Assembly: GCF_014396975.1 (NCBI RefSeq)
Contig: NZ_CP060719.1
Coordinates: 1,646,001 to 1,710,000 of the forward strand
Direction of reading: 5' to 3'
DNA length: 64,000 nt
Origin: Thermomonas carbonis
Lineage (GTDB): Bacteria; Pseudomonadota; Gammaproteobacteria; Xanthomonadales; Xanthomonadaceae
The notes beneath the pieces were generated by a model. That model was not told where the DNA came from and made no database searches. It saw nothing but the letters and a program-made list of their open reading frames with translations. Shown here in pieces: positions 18,861-26,606 of the stretch; within the stretch, counting starts at the first letter, position 1, and each line of letters opens with the position of its first letter. A program made the translations under genes and the position numbers.

Positions 18861-19435
18861 GCACGGCGCACATCCGCGCGCCGTACATGGATCCTTCGGC
18901 GGATGCGCAGCTTGCCAGCTTGCCTGTGCCGCGCAAGGCGTTGTTCCTCGATCGCGATGGCGTGGTCAACATCAACCACGGTTACGTGCACACGCCAGCC
19001 AATACCGATTGGGTGCCGGGCATCTTCGAGTTGGTCGCCGACGCGCATGCGCGTGGCTACCTGCCCATCGTCGTCACCAATCAGGCCGGGATCGGGCGTG
19101 GTCTTTACGACGAAGTCGCATTCCTCGCCTACACCGCGTGGATGCATGCTCAGTTCGCTGCACGCAATACACCACTACTGGCCACGTTCTGGTGCCCGCA
19201 CCATCCCGATGCCGGAAATGGCGACTATCGTGCCGATTGCATGTGCCGCAAGCCAGCGCCGGGAATGTTGCTGGATGCGATCGCGCGTTACGGTATCGAT
19301 CCTGCGCAGTCGTCGATGATCGGCGACAAGCAGGGCGACTTGGAGGCCGCTGCAGCAGCAGGAGTTCCAGCAAGGCTGCTGCACGAACAGGATTGGGGTT
19401 CCGGGCTGGCCGGGATGCTGAGCATACTCTCGTGA
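18857..19435 (+). CDS. gmhB: D-glycero-D-manno-heptose 1,7-bisphosphate 7-phosphatase
   Basis: This HAD-superfamily phosphatase has 192 residues. The nucleophile motif is FLDRDGVVN (Asp32, Asp34). TNQAGIGRG follows. The zinc loop CPHHPDAGNGDYRADCMC (113-130) is diagnostic of GmhB-type enzymes, and motif IV is MIGDKQGDLEAA. The GTG start overlaps the hddC stop. With hddA, gmhA and hddC the four-enzyme GDP-heptose set is complete. Confidence 0.93.
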   Translation: MSTAHIRAPYMDPSADAQLASLPVPRKALFLDRDGVVNINHGYVHTPANTDWVPGIFELVADAHARGYLPIVVTNQAGIGRGLYDEVAFLAYTAWMHAQFAARNTPLLATFWCPHHPDAGNGDYRADCMCRKPAPGMLLDAIARYGIDPAQSSMIGDKQGDLEAAAAAGVPARLLHEQDWGSGLAGMLSILS

Positions 19436-19518
19436 CCACGCACTCGCAGGCGCAGTAAGTGATGAGGCCTGCATGCGGATTGCCTAAGCAACCGCCCTAC
19501 TGAGACAATCGATACGGC

Positions 19519-20352
19519 ATGCAGGAAATTCATTTCAATTTCGACGTTGAATCGCATCGCCTCGACCACCCGGAGATGACGGCGACCTGGTTATTCAGTC
19601 AGCGTCTCTTGGAGTGTCGAGATGTCATCGATGGCATGCAGATCCTTTGCTCGATCTGCAGGGATTTCACCAGGCTGACACCATTGTTCGAAGGTCAGGC
19701 GATCGATCTCCGAGAGGGAATGCAGTGCAGTTCTTGCAAGATGAGTGCGCGGCTTCGCGCTGGTGCCGGCTTGCTTGATCACTTGGTCGACTCGTCGCAC
19801 GAGATCTACATTACCGAGCAAAGCACGCGGCTATACGCTCTCCTGCAAGCGCGCTACCCGAACCTGCGTGGCAGCGAGTTCGAGCCGCACACACAACGAC
19901 GTGCAGAAATGGCGGCATACCTGGCCTCCATCGGTGGACATGGTGAGGTCGTTTTTGAGGATGTGACGCGGCTCAGTATGGGTTGTGCCACGATGGATGC
20001 GATCGTCAGTTTCGACGTGCTTGAGCATGTGCCTGATTACCGCAAGGCCCTTCGCGAATTCAGGCGGGTCTTGCGTCCTGGCGGTTGCATGATCGCCACC
20101 TTCCCGTTCACGGATACTGCTGAAACGATCATCCGTGCGTCGTTGACTGAAAGCGGCGAGATCATCCACCACCACGAACCCGAATACCACGGCGACCCGT
20201 TGGGCGGCCAAGTCCTGTGTTTCCAGCATTTTGGCTGGGATATTCTGCGGTGCGCCAGGGATGCGGGGTTCGCGACCGCGACGATGACGATGCCATGGGC
20301 ACCCGAGCAGGGCCTGCTGTATGGCAACTGGATGTTCGTGGCGAAGGCATGA
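19519..20352 (+). CDS. SAM-dependent methyltransferase with N-terminal zinc ribbon
   Basis: This 277-residue protein carries two CxxC pairs (Cys44/47 and Cys70/73), likely a zinc ribbon. A class I methyltransferase fold follows, best seen in the post-motif region MDAIVSFDVLEHVPDYRKALREF and LRPGGCMIATFPF. Such proteins in surface-polysaccharide clusters often methylate or otherwise modify sugars. No substrate can be named. It is separated from gmhB by 83 bases and overlaps the next gene by four bases (ATGA). Confidence 0.8.
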   Translation: MQEIHFNFDVESHRLDHPEMTATWLFSQRLLECRDVIDGMQILCSICRDFTRLTPLFEGQAIDLREGMQCSSCKMSARLRAGAGLLDHLVDSSHEIYITEQSTRLYALLQARYPNLRGSEFEPHTQRRAEMAAYLASIGGHGEVVFEDVTRLSMGCATMDAIVSFDVLEHVPDYRKALREFRRVLRPGGCMIATFPFTDTAETIIRASLTESGEIIHHHEPEYHGDPLGGQVLCFQHFGWDILRCARDAGFATATMTMPWAPEQGLLYGNWMFVAKA

Positions 20353-22202
20353 CGCACTCGACGGAGTCGGTGCGTGTCCTGCCGCAGGTGGCCGCGGTCG
20401 CGAGATTCGGGGCGCTGCGTCGCTGGTATCTGCGTATGTTGTGGTTGCTGGCCCCCGTGTTTGTGTTCGCGTTCGCGTTGGGCATGTGGTGGCTGGACCG
20501 CTGGTCGTTGAACGTTGCCTTCGATGCCTATCTGACCTGGCAGCGCGTGCTGGCCAACGCCGCGGTCGGACTGGTGGCGATGCTGTTGCTGGCGGCGCTG
20601 ACCCGGCGGTTGCTCGCCTCGATCCTCGTGGTGAGCGCATGGCATTCTCTGACGTTCGTCGCCTCATCGATCAAGCTGGCATCGCTTGGCCTTCCGGTCA
20701 TCCTGCAGGATGTGTACTTCCTCAGTGGACTGGATGCCTCTAGTTTCCACCTGTTGCGGCAGTACCTGTCCCTGTCGCAGACGGTGCTGCTCGGCATGCT
20801 GGCAGTGGTCGGCATCATCGCCGGCATGTTCTGGCTTGAACCCCGCTGGTGCCGTCCGCGCAGCCCGGTGCGCTTCATCGCATTCGCGGCAGCGGTCGCC
20901 CTGCTGGCCAGCCTGTACGCGGCGGCTTGGCCGTGGACCACGCGCTGGTATGACAAGGCGCACATCCGGCCATCACCGTTGAGTTCGATTCAGGCCACCC
21001 TGCACGGCGGCTTGGTCGCCAGCATGATTTATTACCACGGTGTCCAGCGACATCGGCAACTCACGGTGGATACCGTCGCATTGCGCGAGACGATGGCGCT
21101 GGTGGCCCACACGGCGGTTCCGGTGGCGGCCGCGGGCACGACCGTTGCGGATCATCCCGACGTGGTGATCGTGCTCAGCGAATCGTTCATGGATCCGCGC
21201 ATCCTCAAGGGAATGGCGGACGTTCCGGATCTGATCCCGGCTATACGTCGCGAATTGCAGGCAGGCAATGGCGGGACGATGTTGGCGCCGACCTTCGGTG
21301 GCGGCACCGTGCGCACCGAGTTCGAGGTGCTGACGGGGATGCCGGTAGCTGCCTTCCCCGACGCCAGCTATCCGTATGTGGATCTGAGTCCGGGATTCCT
21401 GCCCGGCATCGTCAGCACGCTGGAAGCGCGTGGCTATGCCAGCCTGGCATTGCACGGGAATTCCGGTGCATTCTGGAATCGTGCCAATACCTACAAAGCG
21501 ATGGGCATCGACCGATTCATTACCCAGCGTGCGATGCGAGTATCAGGTGGGCGTCTCGATGGCGCTTGGCTTTCGGATCGGTCGATGACCGACATTCTGC
21601 TTGCCGAACTGCAACGAGCGACCAAGCCAACTGTTGCCGTTGCGATCAGCATCGAGAACCACGGTCCCTATGGTGACGCGCCCAATGTGCGGGTCCCGGA
21701 TGAACGCAGCAGCATTCGCTTGCCGCCAGGGCTGGACGCCAACGCTGCGAACGAGCTGCGCAACTATCTGTATCACTTGCGCAATGCAGATCGCGAGTTC
21801 GGGCGCCTGCTTGCCGGGCTGCGCGAGCGCAAGCGCCCGTTCGTGCTGTTGTTCTTCGGCGATCACCTGCCGGCGCTTGTTGGTGGCGCGTATGAACAGC
21901 TCGGTTTCGTTGATGGCCGGGGTGCTACGGAGCAACAGGTGCCGTGGGCGCTTGTTGCAGGCGTCGAAGAAGCGACAAGTAATGGCGCTTGGCCGTCGAC
22001 CGCGCATGCTTGGCAATTACCGGCCATGGTCGTGCAAGAAGCAGGCGTGGACGATGACGCGTGGTTCGATTTCGTGTGGAAGGTCGGCAAGCGCCTGAAT
22101 CCAGCGAGTGGTGCGCCTGCCGACGGACGACTGTTGAATGGTCTGAATGCCGGTGCCAACGCACGCCTGCAAAACCGTTTCACCGATTATGCGGAGGGCT
22201 GA
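20349..22202 (+). CDS. LtaS/OpgB-like membrane sulfatase-family phosphoglycerol transferase
   Basis: This 617-residue protein has about five N-terminal transmembrane helices (residues 30-200) and a large periplasmic alkaline-phosphatase/sulfatase-type domain. Metal-site motifs are VVIVLSESFMDP, GGGTVRTEFEVLTGMP (candidate nucleophilic Thr) and LLFFGDHLPAL. LTA synthases and OpgB use this layout to transfer phosphoglycerol or phosphoethanolamine. Its place after the heptose and methyltransferase genes suggests it decorates the same envelope glycan. I chose ATG 20349 (ATGA overlap); the longer upstream open frame lies inside the methyltransferase gene. Confidence 0.8.
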   Translation: MTHSTESVRVLPQVAAVARFGALRRWYLRMLWLLAPVFVFAFALGMWWLDRWSLNVAFDAYLTWQRVLANAAVGLVAMLLLAALTRRLLASILVVSAWHSLTFVASSIKLASLGLPVILQDVYFLSGLDASSFHLLRQYLSLSQTVLLGMLAVVGIIAGMFWLEPRWCRPRSPVRFIAFAAAVALLASLYAAAWPWTTRWYDKAHIRPSPLSSIQATLHGGLVASMIYYHGVQRHRQLTVDTVALRETMALVAHTAVPVAAAGTTVADHPDVVIVLSESFMDPRILKGMADVPDLIPAIRRELQAGNGGTMLAPTFGGGTVRTEFEVLTGMPVAAFPDASYPYVDLSPGFLPGIVSTLEARGYASLALHGNSGAFWNRANTYKAMGIDRFITQRAMRVSGGRLDGAWLSDRSMTDILLAELQRATKPTVAVAISIENHGPYGDAPNVRVPDERSSIRLPPGLDANAANELRNYLYHLRNADREFGRLLAGLRERKRPFVLLFFGDHLPALVGGAYEQLGFVDGRGATEQQVPWALVAGVEEATSNGAWPSTAHAWQLPAMVVQEAGVDDDAWFDFVWKVGKRLNPASGAPADGRLLNGLNAGANARLQNRFTDYAEG

Positions 22203-22206
22203 CGGT

Positions 22207-22569
22207 ATGCGCGCGACAACGAAACTGTTCGCCGCATGGGTGCTAGCCATGGTGGCGCTGACCGGCTGCAAGCCTGCCCCGAAGGCGATCTTCGTGCTGG
22301 AGCCCAGCGTCGTCAGTTCGTGCCAGCAGCCGATCGCCACGCGAGTGCGCTGGGACGTATCTCCACTCGGGTTGAAGTACGCCGAGGTGGTGGTCCACAA
22401 CGTGGGGCGTCGTCCCAAACGATGGGTGGGAGGCGATGCCAAGGGTGATGCCGTATCCGGCCCATGGGCGCACGATGGCTACACCGTGGTGCTCAAATCC
22501 CTGAATGGCGTGGTGCTGGCCACGCGCACGCTGACGACCACGCCGTGTCCGGGTAGCGACTGGTTGTAG
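22207..22569 (+). CDS. Small predicted lipoprotein, paralogue of the gene at 22626
   Basis: This 120-residue protein has a lipoprotein signal: [21 protein letters not shown], with Cys21 as the lipid anchor. The remainder is a small beta-rich domain with two further cysteines (SSCQQP and TTPCPG) and the segment [10 protein letters not shown]. It shares its layout, cysteine spacing and phrases (TLKWDV versus TRVRWDV, VFVLKS versus TVVLKS) with the convergent lipoprotein downstream. It follows the phosphoglycerol transferase by 4 bases, so it is likely cotranscribed. No function recognised. Confidence 0.75.
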   Translation: MRATTKLFAAWVLAMVALTGCKPAPKAIFVLEPSVVSSCQQPIATRVRWDVSPLGLKYAEVVVHNVGRRPKRWVGGDAKGDAVSGPWAHDGYTVVLKSLNGVVLATRTLTTTPCPGSDWL

Positions 22570-22580
22570 TCGCGCTCGCA

Positions 22581-22600
22581 GGCGGCGCAAGCGCGCCGCC
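22581..22600. terminator. GC-rich hairpin between convergent genes
   Basis: A perfect 8-bp stem (22581-22588 with 22593-22600) and a 4-base AAGC loop sit in the 56 bases between two convergent lipoprotein genes. There is no T tract on either strand, so it would be a weak or bidirectional terminator at most. Confidence 0.45.
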
Positions 22601-22625
22601 ATGTTGGATCAGCGGCGAACGACGA

Positions 22626-23036
22626 TCAGGGGCAGACCGGCCCGCCGATGGTCAAGCGCTCCAGTTCGGTATCGTCCACGCCGCTCTTGAGCACGAATAC
22701 CGATCCAGGCTTGACCCAGTTGCCCGTGGCCTGCGACCCGGACGCGCCACTGTGGGTAAAGAGCTTGCCGCTCTCGGTGTAGATTTTCACCGTGGTCAGT
22801 TCTGGCTTTTCCTTGCGGACGTCCCACTTCAACGTCACCACGGCCCCTGGCTTGCATACGGCAAGCGCCGCAGGCTCGGCATGGATCATCTTGGTCGGTG
22901 CCACCACCACCTGCGGGACAGGTGCAGCGGCTGGCGCGGCAGTTTCGGCAACGGGCGTGGTCTGGTCGCTAGGTGCCGGACCGCAAGCGGCAAGAGTGAA
23001 GGCAAGCGGCAGCAGGATCAGGGCGGAGGCTTTCAT
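22626..23036 (-). CDS. Small predicted lipoprotein, paralogue of the gene at 22207
   Basis: This 136-residue protein has a lipobox FTLAAC after a 17-residue hydrophobic signal, then an Ala/Pro-rich linker (about 22-50). A C-terminal domain carries two cysteines (LAVCKPG and GGPVCP) and [12 protein letters not shown]. The fold-level similarity to the convergent neighbour suggests gene duplication by inversion or independent capture of the same family. The start at 23036 gives the signal peptide; longer upstream frames have none. Function unknown. Confidence 0.75.
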   Translation of the reverse strand: MKASALILLPLAFTLAACGPAPSDQTTPVAETAAPAAAPVPQVVVAPTKMIHAEPAALAVCKPGAVVTLKWDVRKEKPELTTVKIYTESGKLFTHSGASGSQATGNWVKPGSVFVLKSGVDDTELERLTIGGPVCP

Positions 23037-23116
23037 TGTGTTCTCGTGGTTGGCAAGACGGTGGACGAGCGATTCGAACATGCGGCGGATCTTAGCGGCG
23101 CGCCGTGCAGATGGCG

Positions 23117-24058
23117 TCACGCCAGCGCCGCTTCCAGCTCCGGCAGGATCGTGAACAGGTCGCCGACCAGGCCGATGTCGGCGATCTCGAAGATCGGCGC
23201 GTCGCCGTCCTTGTTGATCGCCACGATCGTGCCGGCGTCCTTGATCCCGGTCAGGTGCTGGATCGCGCCGCTGATGCCGACCGCGACGTACAGCTCCGGC
23301 GAAATGATCTTGCCGGTCTGGCCGACCTGCAGTTCGTTCGGCACGTAGCCGGCATCGACCGCTGCGCGCGAAGCACCCACCGCCGCGCCGAGCTTGTCGG
23401 CCAGCGCGTAGATGACCCGGAAATTCTCTTCCGAACCCACGCCGCGGCCGCCGGAGACCACGCGTTTCGCGCTCTGCAGGTCGGGGCGATCGGAGCTGCC
23501 CGCGGCCAGGCCGATGTAGCGGGTGTGCGAGGGTAGGGCGACGTCGACCGAGGCCGTTTCGACGCTGGCGTTGCCGCCCTTGCCGGCTTCCGGCCAGGAC
23601 GCGGCGCGCACGGTGGCGACCAGGGTCTGGCTGGCCGGTGCCTCGACAGTGACGATCGCGTTGCCGGCGTAGATCGGGCGCTTGAAGGTGTGGCTGCCTT
23701 CGACCGCCATCAGGTCGGAGACCTGGGCGACGCCGAGCAGTGCAGCCACGCACGGCATCAGGTCCTTGCCGAACGTGGTGCTCGGCCCGAACACATGGCT
23801 GTAGCCGGCCGCGAGCGCGGCGACTTGCGGAGCCTGCACCTGGGCGATGGCGTTCGCGTTCGCCACGTTGGCGACCGCGATCACCTTGGCGACGCCAGCG
23901 ATCTGCGCGGCTTCGGCAGCGATGGACGCAGGGTCCGCGGCCAGCACCAGGATGTCGATGGCCTCCGGCGACAGCGCCTGCGCGGCGGACACGCACTTGG
24001 CGGTGGCGGCGTTGAGCTTGCCGTTGAGATGTTCGGCGACGATCAGGACCTTGGACAT
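23117..24058 (-). CDS. etfA: Electron transfer flavoprotein alpha subunit
   Basis: This FAD-binding alpha subunit (313 aa) accepts electrons from acyl-CoA and other dehydrogenases. The N-terminal half is Rossmann-like. The C-terminal FAD domain shows [35 protein letters not shown] and the diagnostic [13 protein letters not shown], followed by [20 protein letters not shown]. The start overlaps the etfB stop by one base, so the pair forms an operon read from the minus strand. It works with the ETF-QO gene at 32956. Confidence 0.97.
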   Translation of the reverse strand: MSKVLIVAEHLNGKLNAATAKCVSAAQALSPEAIDILVLAADPASIAAEAAQIAGVAKVIAVANVANANAIAQVQAPQVAALAAGYSHVFGPSTTFGKDLMPCVAALLGVAQVSDLMAVEGSHTFKRPIYAGNAIVTVEAPASQTLVATVRAASWPEAGKGGNASVETASVDVALPSHTRYIGLAAGSSDRPDLQSAKRVVSGGRGVGSEENFRVIYALADKLGAAVGASRAAVDAGYVPNELQVGQTGKIISPELYVAVGISGAIQHLTGIKDAGTIVAINKDGDAPIFEIADIGLVGDLFTILPELEAALA

Positions 24059-24804
24059 CAGAGCAACCCCTTCTGCTTCAGCGCGGCAACCAGTTCGGCC
24101 GCATCCTTCACCATCACCCCGCGGCTGCGCTTGGCGGGCGCAGCGTAGTGGGTGGTCTTGAGTCCTTCACCGGCGTCCACGCCGAGGTCCGCGTACGGAA
24201 TGGTCTCCAGCGGTTTGCTCTTGGCCTTCATGATGTCCGGCAGCTTGATGAAGCGCGGCTCGTTGAGGCGCAGGTCGGTGGTGACCACTGCCGGCAGATC
24301 GACTTCGAGGGTTTCGAGGCCGGCATCGACTTCGCGCACCACCGTGGCCTTGCCATCGGCGATATCGAGCTTCGATGCGAAGGTCGCCTGTGGGCGGCCC
24401 CACAGGGTGGCGAGCATTTGCCCGGTCTGGCTGGCGTCGTCGTCGATCGCCTGCTTGCCGAGGATGACCAGGTCGGGCTGTTCCTTCTCGATCAGCTTGA
24501 GGAAGGTGCGCGCGGCGGCGAGCGCCGATACGGGGCCATCGACGACCACGTGGATCGCGCGGTTGGCGCCCATCGCCAGGCCATTGCGCAGGTGCGCCTG
24601 GGCGTCGGCGGGGGCGATCGTGGCGACGATCACCTCGGTGGCGATGCCCTTGTCGCGCAGGCGCAGGGCTTCTTCCAGCGCGATGTCGTCGAACGGGTTG
24701 GCCGACAGCTTGACGCCGTCGGTGACCACGCCGGAACCGTCCGGCTTGACCTGGATGCGGACGTTGTAGTCCACCACGCGCTTGTAACCGACGAGGATCT
24801 TCAT
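24058..24804 (-). CDS. etfB: Electron transfer flavoprotein beta subunit
   Basis: This 248-residue AMP-binding beta subunit of ETF begins MKILVGYKRVVDYNVRIQV. The ETF-beta signature region is VDAGLETLEVDLPAVVTTDL, with NEPRFIKLPDIMKAKSKPLE. Length and order (etfB then etfA) are standard. Its promoter must lie in the 320-base region shared with the divergent scoA. Confidence 0.97.
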   Translation of the reverse strand: MKILVGYKRVVDYNVRIQVKPDGSGVVTDGVKLSANPFDDIALEEALRLRDKGIATEVIVATIAPADAQAHLRNGLAMGANRAIHVVVDGPVSALAAARTFLKLIEKEQPDLVILGKQAIDDDASQTGQMLATLWGRPQATFASKLDIADGKATVVREVDAGLETLEVDLPAVVTTDLRLNEPRFIKLPDIMKAKSKPLETIPYADLGVDAGEGLKTTHYAAPAKRSRGVMVKDAAELVAALKQKGLL

Positions 24805-24949
24805 CGAGCGGGAATCCCGGGATGTGACAGACCGGAGATTTTACCCGAGGAGCTGCTGCGTATTTGCTCGAAGGCGATCCCGATGACCCCGAGGGCCGTC
24901 GAGACTGCCGGGCATTCGCTTCCCCGCTCGAGATGCGGCTGCGCGCCGG

Positions 24950-24973
24950 CCAACCGGCTTGCATGCCGGTTGG
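24950..24973. repeat. Perfect 9-bp inverted repeat with 6-base loop
   Basis: The left arm CCAACCGGC and right arm GCCGGTTGG are exact reverse complements separated by TTGCAT. It sits about mid-way between two divergent genes, so an operator or a small hairpin are both possible. Confidence 0.5.
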
Positions 24974-25086
24974 CGTTCGCGGGCTCACAGCTTCGCTGCT
25001 CGAATTCCCCGCTCACCCCGGCAATCCCGCCGGCCACGATTCCTCCGGTTGCCCGAAAGTACGGTGGGCGACATCGGTCCGCCCGC

Positions 25087-25092
25087 TAGAAT
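25087..25092 (+). promoter_or_regulatory. Candidate -10 element for scoA
   Basis: TAGAAT lies 33 bases before the scoA start. No good -35 box is visible at the usual distance, so this is a weak call. Confidence 0.3.
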
Positions 25093-25124
25093 GGCGGTTC
25101 TCCCCCCGCATCGGAGCAAGGCCC

Positions 25125-25844
25125 GTGGCGTCTGCCAAGAGCAAGCAATACCCGAGTGCCGACGCCGCCCTGTCCGGGCTGGTGGCGGATGGCCAGACCC
25201 TCGCCGTCGGCGGCTTCGGCCTGTGCGGCATTCCCGAGGCGCTGATCGCCGCGTTGCGCGATTCCGGGGTCAAGGACCTGACGGTGATCTCCAACAATGC
25301 CGGCGTGGATGGCTTCGGTCTCGGCCAGCTGCTGAGCACGCGGCAGATCCGCAAGATGATTTCGTCGTATGTCGGCGAGAACAAGGAATTCGAGCGCCAG
25401 TACCTGGGCGGCGAACTGGAACTGGAGTTCAACCCGCAGGGCACGCTGGCCGAGCGCCTGCGCGCCGGCGGAGCCGGCATCCCGGCGTTCTTCACCGCCA
25501 CCGGCTACGGCACGATCGTGGCGGACGGCAAGGAAACCCGCGAGATCGACGGCCGCCATTACGTGCTGGAAACCGCGCTGAAGGCCGACGTCTCGCTGGT
25601 CAAGGCCTGGAAGGCGGACAAGGCCGGCAACCTGGTGTTCCGCAAGACCGCGCGCAACTTCAACCCGGCGGCGGCGATGGCCGGCAAGACCTGCGTGGTG
25701 GAAGTGGAGGAACTGGTCGAGATCGGCGACATCGACCCGGATCACGTGCACCTGCCGGGCATCTACGTGCAACGGATCGTGGTCAACGCCACGCCGGAGA
25801 AGCGCATCGAGCAGCGCACCATTCGCCAGCCGGAGGGGAACTGA
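25125..25844 (+). CDS. scoA: Succinyl-CoA:3-ketoacid CoA-transferase, subunit A
   Basis: This 239-residue alpha subunit of the family I CoA-transferase moves CoA from succinyl-CoA to acetoacetate. The glycine-rich motif [32 protein letters not shown] and [17 protein letters not shown] are typical. I chose GTG 25125, preceded by GGAG; the long open frame upstream has no family similarity and covers the intergenic region. ScoB follows one base after the stop. Confidence 0.93.
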   Translation: MASAKSKQYPSADAALSGLVADGQTLAVGGFGLCGIPEALIAALRDSGVKDLTVISNNAGVDGFGLGQLLSTRQIRKMISSYVGENKEFERQYLGGELELEFNPQGTLAERLRAGGAGIPAFFTATGYGTIVADGKETREIDGRHYVLETALKADVSLVKAWKADKAGNLVFRKTARNFNPAAAMAGKTCVVEVEELVEIGDIDPDHVHLPGIYVQRIVVNATPEKRIEQRTIRQPEGN

Positions 25845-25845
25845 C

Positions 25846-26472
25846 ATGGCCTGGACCCGCGAACAGATGGCCCAGCGCGCCGCGCAGGAACTCACCGATG
25901 GCGCCTACGTGAACCTCGGCATCGGGCTGCCGACGCTGGTGGCGAATTACATTCCGGATGGAATGGACGTGTGGTTGCAGAGCGAGAACGGCCTGCTCGG
26001 CATCGGCCCGTTCCCCACCGATGAGACCGTGGATGCCGACCTCATCAATGCCGGCAAGCAGACCGTGACCGCTGTCGCCGGCGCCAGCTATTTCGGCAGC
26101 CACGATTCCTTCGCGATGATCCGCGGTGGCCATGTCAACCTGGCGATCCTCGGCGCGATGGAAGTCACTGACAAGGGCGACCTGGCCAACTGGATGGTGC
26201 CCGGCAAGATGGTGAAGGGCATGGGCGGTGCGATGGACCTGGTCGCCGGCGTGCAGCGCGTGGTGGTGCTGATGGAGCACGTGACCAAGGCGGGCAGCTC
26301 GAAGATCCTGCCGCAGTGCACGTTGCCGCTGACCGGCGTGGGCGTGGTCGACCGGATCATCACCGAGCTGGGTGTGTTCGATGTCACCGCCGACGGCCTG
26401 AAGCTGGTCGAACTTGCGGATGGCGTGACGCGCGAGGAAGCGATGGAGAAGACCGGGGTGCCGTTGGGCTAG
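25846..26472 (+). CDS. scoB: Succinyl-CoA:3-ketoacid CoA-transferase, subunit B
   Basis: This 208-residue beta subunit carries the catalytic glutamate in SENGLLG (Glu47), which forms the glutamyl-CoA intermediate. Other family motifs are [27 protein letters not shown] and CTLPLTG. The last 111 bases before PLG-stop (26356-26466) are repeated exactly at 30274-30384, 3.9 kb downstream (see findings). Length is normal, so this copy is intact. Confidence 0.96.
   Translation: MAWTREQMAQRAAQELTDGAYVNLGIGLPTLVANYIPDGMDVWLQSENGLLGIGPFPTDETVDADLINAGKQTVTAVAGASYFGSHDSFAMIRGGHVNLAILGAMEVTDKGDLANWMVPGKMVKGMGGAMDLVAGVQRVVVLMEHVTKAGSSKILPQCTLPLTGVGVVDRIITELGVFDVTADGLKLVELADGVTREEAMEKTGVPLG
26356..26466 (+). 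repeat. Left copy of a 111-bp direct repeat (inside scoB)
   Basis: It is identical, base for base by eye, to 30274-30384. It lies within the 3' end of intact scoB. The two copies bracket the whole metalloprotease A gene, and the spacing from start to start is 3918 bases. Confidence 0.95.
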
Positions 26473-26606
26473 TGGTGCTTCTGGCAACCCTGCGCCTCCC
26501 TTGCTTACCGCCTTGCCCAGGAAGTAAGACGATATGCGCTACGATCAGGTCGCCGATGATCGGGGATGTGAATTCGGCTGATCCATAAAGCCTTAAGGGG
26601 TGGGCT

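Larger units (their letters stand above)
24805..25124. other. Divergent intergenic region etfB / scoA
   Basis: These 320 bases hold no supported gene. They contain a perfect 9-bp inverted repeat (24950-24958 and 24965-24973, loop TTGCAT), a TAGAAT box at 25087 and a GGAG ribosome site just before scoA. A shared regulator of fatty-acid and ketone-body use could act here; nothing identifies it. Confidence 0.5.

Noticed and set aside
24864..25124. N-terminal extension of scoA by 87 residues
   Set aside because: The extension has no family similarity and covers the promoter region. A GTG with GGAG upstream gives the normal length.
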